Origin: Actinomadura sp. NAK00032
Lineage (GTDB): Bacteria; Actinomycetota; Actinomycetes; Streptosporangiales; Streptosporangiaceae
Direction: 5' to 3'
Length of the DNA stretch: 64,000 nt
Assembly: GCF_013364275.1 (NCBI RefSeq)
Contig: NZ_CP054932.1
Location: 1,860,001-1,924,000, forward strand
Numbering within the stretch: position 1 is the stretch's first letter; each line of letters begins with the position of its first letter. The notes beneath the pieces were generated by a model that searched no databases, had not been told where the DNA came from, and saw only the letters and a list, made by a program, of their open reading frames with translations. The position numbers and the translations under genes were made by a program. Positions 17,336 through 29,924 of the stretch are shown here, in pieces.

Positions 17336-18769
17336 TCAGGTCCGGTAGGTGGCCGTCCCGTCGGGCCGGCCCTCGGAGACGTCCTTGGACAGCCGGCGGG
17401 TGAGGAACAGCCCCTCCAGGGCGAACTCCAGCGCGGCGGCGGCCTGCCCGGGGGACTCCCCGCTGAGGCCGAGCCGCTCCATGATCTTGGCGAGGCCGGG
17501 GACCTGGCCGACGCGGCGCAGCAGCTCCGCCGCCGGCACCAGCTCGCCCGACTCGACGCGCTCGCCGGAGTCGAACTTGTCGAGCAGGCCGGTCAGGTCG
17601 GCGGCGCCGAGCGTGCGCCGGTAGGTCTCGGCGACCGCGCGGCGCAGCAGGTGCTCCAGCACCTCCTGCTCGCGGCCCTCCTCGCTGACCTCGAACTCGA
17701 CCTTGCCCATCAGCGACGGCACGACCGCGGGCAGGTCGCAGACCCGCGCGACGGCGTGCTCCTCGCCGGTGAGCGCGGCGCGGCGCACCGCGCCCGCCGC
17801 GACGGTCTCCGCGCCCGCGAGCGCGAACCGCGCCGACACGCCGGACCGCGCGTCCACCGCCGTCGACTCCCGGACGAGCCGGGTGAACCGGCCGATCACC
17901 TCGATCAGGTGGTCGGGCACCTCGGCGGGCAGCCCGGCGAGGTCGGCGAAGTCGGACTCCTGCCTGATCAGCGCGAGCTCGGCGGCCAGTTCGAGGGGGT
18001 AGTGGGTGCGGATCTCGGCGCCGAAGCGGTCCTTCAGCGGGGTGATGATGCGGCCCCGGTTGGTGTAGTCCTCGGGGTTGGCGGACGCGACGAGCAGCAC
18101 GTCCAGCGGCAGCCGCAGCGCGTAGCCGCGGATCTGGACGTCGCGCTCCTCCAGCACGTTGAGCAGCGCGACCTGGATGCGCTCGGCGAGGTCGGGCAGC
18201 TCGTTGATGGAGAAGACGCCGCGGTTGGTGCGCGGGACGAGCCCGAAGTGCACGGTCTCCGGGTCGCCCAGGGTGCGGCCCTCGGCGACCTTGATCGGGT
18301 CGACGTCGCCGATGAGGTCGCCGACGCTGGTGTCGGGGGTGGCGAGCTTCTCGCCGTAGCGGTCGTCGCGGTGCAGCCACTCGACCGGCAGGTCGTCGCC
18401 GTGTTCGGCGGCGAGGCGGCGGCAGCGCACGCACACCGGCGCGTACGGGTGGTCGTTGATCTCGCAGCCGGCGACCACCGGGGTCCACTCGTCCAGCAGC
18501 CCGGCGAGGGTGCGGATCAGCCGCGTCTTGCCCTGGCCGCGCTCGCCCAGCAGGACCAGGTCGTGCCCGGCGAGCAGGGCGCGCTCCAGGTGGGGGAGGA
18601 CGGTGTCGTCGAACCCCAGGATGCCCGGGAAGCGCGGCTCGCCGGATCGCAGCCGGTCGAGCAGGTTGCGGCGGATCTCGGCCTTCACGGAAAGCTGGAC
18701 GTGGCCGCCGGCGCGCAGCTCGCCCAGTGTTGTCCCAGAGGGAGTGGTTTCACGGGTGGATGGACGCAC
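17336..18769 (-). CDS. MoxR/Mg-chelatase-type AAA+ ATPase
   Basis: The product has 477 residues. Walker A GERGQGKT is at residues 75-82, and the Walker B/sensor region includes FSINELPDL and LLVASANPEDYTNRG, which are ChlI/MoxR hallmarks. An insertion after Walker A carries Cys102, Cys113 and Cys116, with a CVRC pair that could bind metal. The start GTG 18769 was chosen because TAGTGT (18782-18777) stands exactly 7 nt before it, a leaderless pattern; longer readings extend into sequence coding for the opposite strand. It pairs with the downstream VWA protein. Confidence 0.85.
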   Translation of the reverse strand: MRPSTRETTPSGTTLGELRAGGHVQLSVKAEIRRNLLDRLRSGEPRFPGILGFDDTVLPHLERALLAGHDLVLLGERGQGKTRLIRTLAGLLDEWTPVVAGCEINDHPYAPVCVRCRRLAAEHGDDLPVEWLHRDDRYGEKLATPDTSVGDLIGDVDPIKVAEGRTLGDPETVHFGLVPRTNRGVFSINELPDLAERIQVALLNVLEERDVQIRGYALRLPLDVLLVASANPEDYTNRGRIITPLKDRFGAEIRTHYPLELAAELALIRQESDFADLAGLPAEVPDHLIEVIGRFTRLVRESTAVDARSGVSARFALAGAETVAAGAVRRAALTGEEHAVARVCDLPAVVPSLMGKVEFEVSEEGREQEVLEHLLRRAVAETYRRTLGAADLTGLLDKFDSGERVESGELVPAAELLRRVGQVPGLAKIMERLGLSGESPGQAAAALEFALEGLFLTRRLSKDVSEGRPDGTATYRT

Positions 18770-19013
18770 GAGATCGACACTACGTCGCGGTCCCCGGGAC
18801 TCGCACCCTCGGCCGGCGGATTCCCGCCGGACCGGAGAACCGCCCCGCGCCCGCCCGGGAAAGCGCCTTGGAATCGCCCGGAACCGGCGTACGGCCCCGC
18901 TTGGGGAATCGTCCCGCCATGCCCGGACCGCCGGTGTTTGGGTGGACGGCGCGCCGCGGGGGAGACTGGAAGTGTGAACGGAGCCGGTGAATGCGGTGAG
19001 GGAGGCGGCGCCG

Positions 19014-20216
19014 ATGGCGCGATTCGGTGATGGCCTGGCCCTCGGACCCGATCTGTCCAGCGCCGCCGCGTCGGCGGTCGAGCAGGCGCTCGCCCCGCTG
19101 AGCGCGGCGCCGGACCTGGTGTGCGTGTTCGTCACCGGGGACGATCCGGACGAGATCGAGGCGGCGGTCGTGGCCGCGGAGCAGGCGGCGGGACCGACGA
19201 TGCTGCTCGGGTGCAGCGCGTCGGGGGTGATCGGCGCCGGGCGCGGGGTGGAGGAGCGCGGCGCGGTCAGCGCCTGGGCGGCGGTGCTGCCGGGCGCCCG
19301 GCTCGACGCGTTCCGGCTGGAGACCCTCAAGGCCGACGACCGCCTGGTGGTGGTCGGGATGCCGGAGGGCCAGGACGACGACGTCGTCGGCGTCCTGCTG
19401 GCCGACCCCTACAGCTTCCCGGTGGACGCGTTCGTGGAGCGCTCCGACGAGGCGCTGCCGGGCCTGCCGCTGGTCGGCGGGCTCGCCGAGGGCGGCGGCC
19501 CCGGCGACGGCGGGCAGGGCGACGCGCGGCTGTTCGTCGGCGGCGAGGTCTACCGGGACGGCGCGGTCGGCGTGGTGATCGGCGGGTCCGTCGCCGCCGC
19601 CACCGTGGTCAGCCAGGGCGCCCGCCCGATCGGGCCCGACATGGTGGTGACCAAGGCCGAGGAGAACGTCCTCTACGAGCTGGCGGGCGTGCCCGCGCTG
19701 GAGAAGCTGGAGCAGATCGTCCTCGGGCTGCCGGAGGAGGAGCAGGAGCTCGCCGGGCGCGGGCTGCTGATCGGCGTCGCGATGGACGAGTACGCCGACG
19801 AGCACGAGCACGGCGACTTCCTCGTCCGCGGCGTCGTGGGCGCCGACCCCGACAGCGGCGCCATCGCGATCGGCGACGTGGTCGACGTGGGGCGCACCGT
19901 CCGGTTCCAGGTCCGCGACGCGGGCGCCGCCGAGGAGGACCTCGCCGCGCTGCTCGAACGGTTCGACCTGACGCCGGTCGAGGGCGCGCTGCTGTTCTCC
20001 TGCAACGGGCGCGGGCAGGCGATGTTCCCCGACTCCGACCACGACGCGAAGGTCCTCGACCGCGCGTTCGGCCCGGCCGGGGTGGGCGGCTTCTTCGCCG
20101 CCGGCGAGATCGGCCCCGTCTCGGGACGCAACCACGTGCACGGCTTCACCGCGTCCATCCTGGCGTTCGGCCGGGCGGGCGACCGGCTGGGCGACCGGGT
20201 GGAGGACGTCCGATGA
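19014..20216 (+). CDS. FIST-domain signal transduction protein
   Basis: The product has 400 residues with a FIST N domain (GPTMLLGCSASGVIG, LLADPYSFP, GGLA) and a FIST_C domain ending LFSCNGRGQAMFPD. FIST proteins are proposed intracellular small-ligand (amino acid) sensors, but no bound ligand has been established for most. The ATG 19014 is preceded by GAGGGAGG at 8 nt. A GTG at 18987 is also in frame. Its stop overlaps the start of the ROK gene in ATGA, so the two are translationally coupled. Confidence 0.85.
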   Translation: MARFGDGLALGPDLSSAAASAVEQALAPLSAAPDLVCVFVTGDDPDEIEAAVVAAEQAAGPTMLLGCSASGVIGAGRGVEERGAVSAWAAVLPGARLDAFRLETLKADDRLVVVGMPEGQDDDVVGVLLADPYSFPVDAFVERSDEALPGLPLVGGLAEGGGPGDGGQGDARLFVGGEVYRDGAVGVVIGGSVAAATVVSQGARPIGPDMVVTKAEENVLYELAGVPALEKLEQIVLGLPEEEQELAGRGLLIGVAMDEYADEHEHGDFLVRGVVGADPDSGAIAIGDVVDVGRTVRFQVRDAGAAEEDLAALLERFDLTPVEGALLFSCNGRGQAMFPDSDHDAKVLDRAFGPAGVGGFFAAGEIGPVSGRNHVHGFTASILAFGRAGDRLGDRVEDVR

Positions 20217-21160
20217 GCGCGCCCGTGCTCGCCGTCGACATCGGCGGGACGAAGCTCGCCGCCGCCCTCGTCGAACCGGACGGGCGCGTCACCGCCCACG
20301 ACCGCGCCCCGACCCCGAACGCGCCCGGCGCGGACGGCGAGGAGCTGTGGCGCGCGCTGGACGCCCTGCTCGGCAAGCTCGTCGCCGGTGCCGGGAACCC
20401 GCCGCTCGCGGGCGTCGGCGTCGGCTGCGGCGGCCCGATGACCTGGCCCGCCGCCGAGGTGTCCCCGCTGAACATCCCGGCGTGGCGGGGCTTCCCGCTG
20501 CGCGAGCGGCTCCGCGCCCGCCACCCGGGACTGCCCGTCCGCGTCCACAACGACGCGATCTGCGTGGCGGTCGGCGAGCACTGGCTCGGTGCCGGGCGCG
20601 GGCACGGCAACGTCCTCGGGATGGTGGTGTCCACGGGCGTCGGCGGCGGGCTCATCCTGGACGGCCACCTCGTGGACGGCGCCAGCGGCAACGCCGGGCA
20701 CATCGGCCACGTCGTCGTCGAGCCGGACGGCCCGCCGTGCGCCTGCGGCGGCCGCGGCTGCCTGGAGGCGATCGCCCGCGGCCCCGGCCTGGTCGCCTGG
20801 GCGCGGGAGCAGGGCTGGCGGCCCGGCGACGGCGCCGCCACCGGCGTGGAGCTGGCCGCCGACGCGCGCCGCGGCGACCCGGTCGCCGGGGCCGCGATGC
20901 GGCGCGCCGGGCGCGCCATCGGCATCGCGCTCGCGTCCGCGACGCACCTGTGCGACCTGGAGGTCGCCGCGATCGGCGGCGGCCTCTCCCAGGCCGGGCC
21001 GCTGCTGTTCGACCCGCTGCGGGCGGCGTTCGCGGCGCACGCCCGGATGGAGTTCGCGACCCGCGCCCGGATCGTCCCGGCGGCGCTCGGCCAGACCGCG
21101 GGGCTCGTCGGCGCCGCCGCGCTGATCCACGAGCAAGATCGTTACTGGAGTGCGGACTGA
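20213..21160 (+). CDS. ROK family sugar kinase (glucokinase type)
   Basis: The product has 315 residues. The ATP-phosphate motif DIGGTK is at residues 9-14, the active-site GNAGHIGH contains the sugar/zinc His, and CACGGRGCLEA is the complete ROK zinc-binding motif. There is no N-terminal helix-turn-helix, so it is a kinase and not a repressor. The sugar is probably glucose or a relative, by family inference. It overlaps the FIST gene by 4 nt. Confidence 0.87.
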   Translation: MSAPVLAVDIGGTKLAAALVEPDGRVTAHDRAPTPNAPGADGEELWRALDALLGKLVAGAGNPPLAGVGVGCGGPMTWPAAEVSPLNIPAWRGFPLRERLRARHPGLPVRVHNDAICVAVGEHWLGAGRGHGNVLGMVVSTGVGGGLILDGHLVDGASGNAGHIGHVVVEPDGPPCACGGRGCLEAIARGPGLVAWAREQGWRPGDGAATGVELAADARRGDPVAGAAMRRAGRAIGIALASATHLCDLEVAAIGGGLSQAGPLLFDPLRAAFAAHARMEFATRARIVPAALGQTAGLVGAAALIHEQDRYWSAD

Positions 21161-21186
21161 GGGACGGGGGGTGCGAGGATCGGAGC

Positions 21187-22410
21187 ATGACCTCCGTCAG
21201 CGTTGACGACGTCCGCGCCGCCCGCGAGCTGCTGCGCGCGGTGGCCGTCCCCACCCCCCTCATCCCCTCCCGGGTCCTGTCGGAGCAGCTCGGCGGGCCC
21301 GTCCTGCTCAAGTGCGAGAACCTGCAGCGCACCGGCTCGTTCAAGATCCGCGGCGCGTACGTGCGGATCGCCCGGCTGAGCGAGGCCGAGCGGGCCGGCG
21401 GCGTAGTGGCGGCGAGCGCCGGCAACCACGCGCAGGGCGTCGCGCTCGCCGCGTCCATGCTCGGCTGCAAGGCCACCGTGTTCATGCCGACCGGCGCCCC
21501 GCTCCCCAAGATCGCCGCGACCCGGGGCTACGGCGCCGAGGTCCTGTTCCCCGGCCCGACCGTCGACGACTGCCTCATCGCCGCGCAGAAGTACGCCGAC
21601 GAGTGCGGCGCGGTGTTCATCCACCCCTTCGACCACCCCGACGTCGTCGCCGGGCAGGGCACGATCGGGCTGGAGATCATGGAGCAGTGCCCGGCCGCCC
21701 GCACCATCGTGGCGCCGGTGGGCGGCGGTGGCCTGCTGTCCGGCATCGCCGCGGCGGCCAAGGGCGTGCTGAAGGAGGCCGGCGGCCGGGAGGTCAAGCT
21801 CCTCGGCGCGCAGGCCAAGCGCGCGGCGGCGTTCCCGCCCTCGCTCGCCGCCGGGAAGCCCGTCCAGGTCGAGATCGAGCCGACCATGGCGGACGGGATC
21901 GCGGTCGGCCGGCCCGGCGACCTCACCTACGACCTGTTCACCGGGCTCGTGGACGCCGTCGTCACGGTGACCGAGGAGTCGATCTCGCAGGCGCTGCTGC
22001 TCTGCCTCGAACGCGCCAAGCAGGTCGTCGAGCCGGCGGGGGCGGCGGGCGTCGCCGCGATGCTGGAGCACATGTACGCGTTCGAGCCGCCCGTCGTGGT
22101 GCTGCTGTCGGGCGGCAACATCGACCCGCTGCTGCTGTCGAAGGTGCTGCGGCACGGCCTCGCCGGCGCCGGCCGGTACCTCGTCGTCCGCTGCCGGCTC
22201 AAGGACCGTCCCGGCGCCCTCGGGACGCTGCTCGGCGAGCTCGCCGAGCTGGGCGTCAACGTCCTGGACGTGATGCACGAGCGCGTCGCCGCCCGGCTGC
22301 ACGTCGAGGAGGCCGAGGTGCTCATGCACCTGGAGACGCGAGGGGCCGACCACTCCGAAGACGTGATCGGCCGCCTGCGCGAGAAGGGCTACACGCTCAC
22401 CCTGAGCTGA
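21187..22410 (+). CDS. ilvA: Threonine ammonia-lyase
   Basis: This PLP enzyme converts threonine to 2-oxobutanoate and ammonia. Lys53 is in GSFKIRGAY, ASAGNHAQG binds substrate, GGGGLLSG is the phosphate loop, and a single ACT-like domain (about 325-407, CRLKDRPGALG) ends the protein. At 407 residues with one ACT domain it matches the short form common in actinomycetes. The ATG 21187 follows GAGGAT by 6 nt. It lies 26 nt after the ROK gene, but its own -10 box suggests separate transcription. Confidence 0.92.
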   Translation: MTSVSVDDVRAARELLRAVAVPTPLIPSRVLSEQLGGPVLLKCENLQRTGSFKIRGAYVRIARLSEAERAGGVVAASAGNHAQGVALAASMLGCKATVFMPTGAPLPKIAATRGYGAEVLFPGPTVDDCLIAAQKYADECGAVFIHPFDHPDVVAGQGTIGLEIMEQCPAARTIVAPVGGGGLLSGIAAAAKGVLKEAGGREVKLLGAQAKRAAAFPPSLAAGKPVQVEIEPTMADGIAVGRPGDLTYDLFTGLVDAVVTVTEESISQALLLCLERAKQVVEPAGAAGVAAMLEHMYAFEPPVVVLLSGGNIDPLLLSKVLRHGLAGAGRYLVVRCRLKDRPGALGTLLGELAELGVNVLDVMHERVAARLHVEEAEVLMHLETRGADHSEDVIGRLREKGYTLTLS

Positions 22411-22428
22411 GCCCGGCGGGGGCCCGGC

Positions 22429-23853
22429 CTACAGGGCCGGCTTGCCCTCGGAGTAGAGCCACGCCTTGGCCCAGCCGTCCAGGTTCTTGTGGGAGAGGCG
22501 CTCGGCGAAGCGGACGAAGTCCGCCGTGGAGGCGTTGCCGTTCCGGTGGGCGGCGGGCCACGCCTTCAGCAGCCGGAAGAAGTCGCGGTCGCCGATGGTC
22601 GTGCGCAGCACGTGCACCGCCATCGCCCCGCGGTCGTAGACGAGCCCGTCGAAGATGTGGTCGCGGCCCGGGTCGGCGACCTTGCCCTTCCACAGGCCGT
22701 CCTCCGCCGGGGTCGCGTACACGCCGTCGAAGCTCTTCTGGACGGGCGTGCCGTTCGCGTGCTCGTCCCACAGCCACTCGGAGTACGTCGCGAAGCCCTC
22801 GTTGAGCCAGATGTCGGCCCACTTCGCCGGGGACACCGCGTCGCCGAACCACTGGTGGCCCAGCTCGTGCGCGAGGAGGCTACCGCTCGGGATGCTGCCG
22901 GGCCGGCGCCCCAGGTCGTACACGGGGCGGCCCTGCGTCTCCAGGGCGTAGCCGACGCCGGCCTTGACCACGATCCCGCCCGTCGAGGTGAACGGGTAGC
23001 GCCCGTAGACCGACGCCTGGAAGTCGGTGACCTCGGCGGTCTGGTCGTGGAACTTCTTCGCGTCCGCCGGCTTGATCGCCATGGCCTGGTCGGTGGCCGT
23101 CAGGTTCGGGACGCCCGCGCCCGTCCGGCCCTTGAGGACGTCGTACCTGCCGATCGCGAGCATGGACAGCTCGCTGGCCATCGGGTCGCGGACGTCCCAC
23201 CGGCTGGTCGTCCAGCCGCCCTTGCTCCAGGTGCCGCGCAGGTTGCCGTTGGCGAGCGTGGTGAGGCCCTTGGGCGCCGACAGGGTGAAGGTGTACGTCG
23301 CCTTGTCGGTCGGGTGGTCGTTCACCGGGAAGACGGTGGCGGCGCCGAACGGCTGGTTCAGCATCACCGCGCCGTCGGGCGTCGGCACCCAGCCGGACGT
23401 GCCCAGCGTCGCGTCGTTGATCGTCTGCGGGACGCCCGAGTACGCGACCGTCACGGTGAAGTGCCGGTGCTTGCGCAGCCCCTTGCGCGGCGTGACGACC
23501 AGCTCCTGCGCGCCGGTCCGCTTGAAGGACGCCTTGCGCCCGTCCACCGTCAGCGACGAGATCTTCAGCGGGCCGAGGAAGTCCAGGTCGAACCGGGACA
23601 GGTTCTGCGTCGCCCGCGCCTTGATCTTCGTGACGGCCTGGATCCCCTTCGTGGCGGGGTCGTACCTCAGCCCGATGTCGTAGTGGGCGACGTCGTAGCC
23701 GCCGTTGCCCATGTCCGGGAAGTAGGGGTCGCCGGCGCCGGGCGCGCCCGGGGTGAAGCGCGCGGCGGCGGCGCCCGCGGGCGCCGCGGTCACCGCGAGG
23801 CTCGCGGCGACGCCCAGCGACACGGCGGCCAGGGCTCGTGGAGTTCTGCTCAT
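22429..23853 (-). CDS. Secreted M1 family metallopeptidase
   Basis: The product has 474 residues with a signal peptide (cleavage near AGA-AAA, about residue 29). The zinc site is H329-E330-x-x-H333 (HELGHQWFGD) and E352 (WLNEGFATY). It is shorter than classical aminopeptidase N and lacks the C-terminal ERAP-like domain, as in other secreted actinobacterial M1 proteins. It is the first of two tandem paralogues: domain layout, the GNGGYDVxHY start of the mature domain and the zinc site all match the neighbour. Confidence 0.9.
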   Translation of the reverse strand: MSRTPRALAAVSLGVAASLAVTAAPAGAAAARFTPGAPGAGDPYFPDMGNGGYDVAHYDIGLRYDPATKGIQAVTKIKARATQNLSRFDLDFLGPLKISSLTVDGRKASFKRTGAQELVVTPRKGLRKHRHFTVTVAYSGVPQTINDATLGTSGWVPTPDGAVMLNQPFGAATVFPVNDHPTDKATYTFTLSAPKGLTTLANGNLRGTWSKGGWTTSRWDVRDPMASELSMLAIGRYDVLKGRTGAGVPNLTATDQAMAIKPADAKKFHDQTAEVTDFQASVYGRYPFTSTGGIVVKAGVGYALETQGRPVYDLGRRPGSIPSGSLLAHELGHQWFGDAVSPAKWADIWLNEGFATYSEWLWDEHANGTPVQKSFDGVYATPAEDGLWKGKVADPGRDHIFDGLVYDRGAMAVHVLRTTIGDRDFFRLLKAWPAAHRNGNASTADFVRFAERLSHKNLDGWAKAWLYSEGKPAL

Positions 23854-23990
23854 CGACCTCGTCCTCGGTTACCTCGGTAAGCCGTCACTGCCGTGATCAA
23901 GACTTTCTCGCGAGGTGGGCCGGGGCAAGCGCGATTTGGTATCGAATTCGCCTGATCATGGCCGATCCCGTGGCCGGGACCGGCCGCCGC

Positions 23991-25601
<1,611 letters not shown>

Positions 25602-25662
25602 CCGCCCAGCCTGCCCGTAGCGAACCCCGCCGGGCAACTCGGGCGCCCGCCGGGAGGCCCGC

Positions 25663-26580
25663 TCAGCGGAAGTCGTAGGGGTTGGGCGTGTGCGGTTCGG
25701 CCTTCACGACGACGGTGTGCGCCACCTTGCAGTGCAGCGCCTGCTTGCGTTGGTCGAACAGGATCCACAGGATGTCGATGAGGCCGATGCAGCCGCAGAT
25801 GCCGCCGAGCACGCTGTAGAACGCCGAGCGCCCGAGCGCCTGGCCGTTGGTGATCGCCTGCCCGTCGTCGTCGCGGACGACGCGGATCCGCAGCAGCATC
25901 TTGCCGAGCGTCTGCCCCCACTTGGCGTGCATCAGCCAGAAGTAGAGGAACGCCAGCACGACGCTGACGGCGTTCGTCCCGACCTGGGCGCCGTTGTAGA
26001 AGGACGAGCCGGGCTCGGGGTCGACGACGCGGTCCCAGTCGATGAACGGGATGGAGACGAGGCCCGCCACGATCCCCACGATGATGAGGTCGAGGATGCC
26101 GGCGCCGAGCCGCGCCCACCGGCTCGCCAGCTCCGCCGGGGCCCCGTAGCCGCCCCCGCCGTACCCCGGCACGCTCCCGTACCCGGCCTGGCCCCCGTAG
26201 GGCTGCTGCCCGTAGGACGGCTGGTCGTAGGGCTGCTGCCCGTACTGCTGCTCGCCGTAGGGCTGCTGCCCCTGCTGCCCATAGCCCTGCTGGCCGTAAC
26301 CCTGCTGGCCGTAACCCTGCTGGCCGTAACCCTGCTGTTGCTCGTAGCCCTGTTGCTGGCCGTAGCCCTGCCCCTGCTGCCGGCCCCAGCCCTGCTGTTC
26401 TCCCTGGCCCTGCTGCTCTCCGTACGGTGGCCGCCCTTCCTGGGGCTGCTCCCCGTACCGCGGGAGGCCGCCGTAGGGACCCCCTTCGTACGGTCCCGGC
26501 CGTCCGGGCTCCTCGTGTCCCTGTGGCCGGTTCTCTTCCGGCTCTCCCCCGGACGCGGGGTCTCTCGGCGGTTGCGTCAT
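25663..26580 (-). CDS. RDD family membrane protein with QQGYG-repeat N-terminus (Pra-like)
   Basis: The product has 305 residues. The N-terminal half (about residues 35-150) is almost entirely Gln, Gly, Tyr and Pro, with repeated QQGYG and QQPYG units. The C-terminal half is an RDD domain: [13 protein letters not shown] opens helix 1, and [16 protein letters not shown] is the family signature. Architecture matches the M. tuberculosis proline-rich antigen Pra (Rv1078, recalled). The DNA repeats a 15-bp unit at 26286-26333. The ATG at 26580 was preferred over an upstream 26616 start because MTQPPRDP parallels the paralogue start MSEPPQNP. Confidence 0.85.
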   Translation of the reverse strand: MTQPPRDPASGGEPEENRPQGHEEPGRPGPYEGGPYGGLPRYGEQPQEGRPPYGEQQGQGEQQGWGRQQGQGYGQQQGYEQQQGYGQQGYGQQGYGQQGYGQQGQQPYGEQQYGQQPYDQPSYGQQPYGGQAGYGSVPGYGGGGYGAPAELASRWARLGAGILDLIIVGIVAGLVSIPFIDWDRVVDPEPGSSFYNGAQVGTNAVSVVLAFLYFWLMHAKWGQTLGKMLLRIRVVRDDDGQAITNGQALGRSAFYSVLGGICGCIGLIDILWILFDQRKQALHCKVAHTVVVKAEPHTPNPYDFR

Positions 26581-26657
26581 GTCGTCAGCGTGGCCACGCG
26601 ACCGCCGTCCAAACATCGTCGCGTCCGGGAGCGCCCGAAATATCCACCTTCAGATGA

Positions 26658-27528
26658 TCAAATCTTGCCGGGCGGCCGCGCGTACGGGTTCGGCGTCCAC
26701 GGCGTCGCCTTCATGACCATCGTCCCGGCGACCTTGTCGTGCACGGCCTGCCGCCGCTCGTCCCACAGGATCCAGGCGTTGTCGAGCAGCCCGACCAGGC
26801 CGAGGATCCCGGCGGCCGGCGTCAGGAAGTTGAGCACCAGCGTGACGATCGCGATGGCGTAGACGAACCCCTGCCGGGCGAACGCCTGGCCCCAGGTGAT
26901 CGCGGAGCGGTCGGCCGCCTTCACCACCCTGATGCCGAACGCCTTCTTGCCGAGCGTCTGGCCCCACTTCACGTGCAGGACGGTGTAGTACGCGAAGCCC
27001 ACCACGAAGACGACCGCGTACCCGGCCAGCAGCACCGGGATGTTGTAGAGGTCCATCGGGTTCGTGACCGGCTCGCCGGAGTCGATGGACTCCTGCATCT
27101 TGTCCCAGCGGATGGCGGCCAGGGCAGCGGGCATGGCGAGGATGCCGAGCAGGATGCTGTCCAGGATCCCCGCGCCGAGCCGCGCGAGGCGTCCGGCGAG
27201 CTGGTCCTGGGGGCCGCCGGGGACGCCGTAGCCGGGCAGGGGCGGCGCCTGCGGCAGCGGTCCGCCGGGCACGCCCTGGCCGTAGCCGGGCTGGGGCGGT
27301 CCATAGCCCTGCTGGGGCTGGCCGTAGCCGGGTGCGGGCTGGCCGCCCGGCGGCGCGAAGCCGCCCGCCGGGGCGGCGCCGGGCTGGGTGCCGTACGTGC
27401 CCTGGTAGGGCGGCGGGCGCTCGGGGGAGGGCGGCGCCTCCGGAGACTGCGCGTCCAGCCCGTCCTGCGCGTCCTGCGCGGGCGTCTCGTCGCCCGGAGG
27501 CGGGGGGGTTCTGCGGTGGTTCGCTCAT
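26658..27528 (-). CDS. RDD family membrane protein (Pra-like), apparent frameshift near the 5' end
   Basis: The RDD domain (from GVPGGPLPQ, readable from GTG 27272 to the stop) is intact: [30 protein letters not shown] and WDERRQAVHDKVAGTMV. Upstream, the same frame encodes a Pro/Gly/Tyr-rich N-terminus (QQGYGPPQPGYGQG) but meets TGA before any start codon. The natural start MSEPPQNP is an ATG at 27528 in another frame. Removing one C from the C7 run (27502-27508, read as G7 on the plus strand) joins the two frames cleanly. It is either a sequencing error, a slippage site or a real mutation. Confidence 0.7.
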
Positions 27529-27576
27529 GCCCCCACAGTGTGCACGCTGCCGGTCACGTCCGGGACACCGCGCCGC

Positions 27577-27617
27577 GGCCGGTTCCGTCCGCTCCGGTGG
27601 AGCCGACGGAACCGGCC
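27577..27617 (-). terminator. 13-bp hairpin after hppD
   Basis: GGCCGGTTCCGTC pairs with GACGGAACCGGCC around a 15-nt loop, beyond the hppD stop and before the RDD gene on the same strand. Confidence 0.6.
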
Positions 27618-27643
27618 GGGACCCCCGAGTCCGGGAGTGGGCG

Positions 27644-29346
<1,703 letters not shown>

Positions 29347-29364
29347 CCCCCGCGCAACGAAAAA

Positions 29365-29392
29365 CCGCCGGACGGATCGCTCCGTCCGGCGG
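29365..29392. terminator. Bidirectional hairpin between asnC-type gene and greA
   Basis: CCGCCGGACGGA pairs with TCCGTCCGGCGG around TCGC between two convergent genes, with A residues on the left side that would be a U-tract for the minus-strand transcript. Confidence 0.75.
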
Positions 29393-29423
29393 CTCTCACC
29401 TCGGCACTGGTCCCGGCCGGGGG

Positions 29424-29924
29424 CTAGGCGCCGCCGTACGGCGTCGCGTCGAGGATCTCGACGCTCATGGAGCGCCCGTTCGGCAGGTTGTAGCTAGCCT
29501 TCTCGCCGACCTTCTTGCCGTCGATGGCGGCGCCGAGCGGCGACTTGGGCGAGTAGACGTCGATGGGGGCGCCGACCTCCTCGCGGGAGGCGAGCAGGAA
29601 GGTGACCTCCTCGTCGTCCCCCTCGAAGGAGACCGTGACGGTCATGCCGGGGCCGACGACGCCCTCCGTGCGCGGGGCCTCGCCGACGCGCGCGTTCTCC
29701 AGGATGCTCTGGAGCTGGAGGATGCGGCCCTCGATCTTGCCCTGCTCCTCCTTGGCCGCGTGGTAGCCGCCGTTCTCGCGCAGATCCCCCTCCTCCCGCG
29801 CCGCCTCGATCTTCTGAGCGATCTCGATGCGGCCCGGGCCCGACAGTTGGTCCAGCTCGTTCTTGAGCCGGTCGTACGCCTCCTGGGTGAGCCAGGTGAC
29901 GTTGTCAGCGCGGGTCTCGGTCAC
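29424..29924 (-). CDS. greA: Transcription elongation factor GreA
   Basis: GreA binds backtracked RNA polymerase and stimulates cleavage of the RNA 3' end. It has 166 residues. The N-terminal coiled coil carries the acidic tip in AAREEGDLRENGGYHAAK, and the C-terminal FKBP-like domain has SPLGAAIDGKKVGE. Upstream on the minus strand, TAGGCT at about 30016 may be its -10. The order greA, DUF4307, mca is shared with mycobacteria. Confidence 0.96.
   Translation of the reverse strand: MTETRADNVTWLTQEAYDRLKNELDQLSGPGRIEIAQKIEAAREEGDLRENGGYHAAKEEQGKIEGRILQLQSILENARVGEAPRTEGVVGPGMTVTVSFEGDDEEVTFLLASREEVGAPIDVYSPKSPLGAAIDGKKVGEKASYNLPNGRSMSVEILDATPYGGA

Noticed and set aside
15102..19030. Long plus-strand open frames opposite the VWA and MoxR genes
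   Set aside because: These are antisense shadows common in very GC-rich DNA; the minus strand carries intact MIDAS and Walker motifs.
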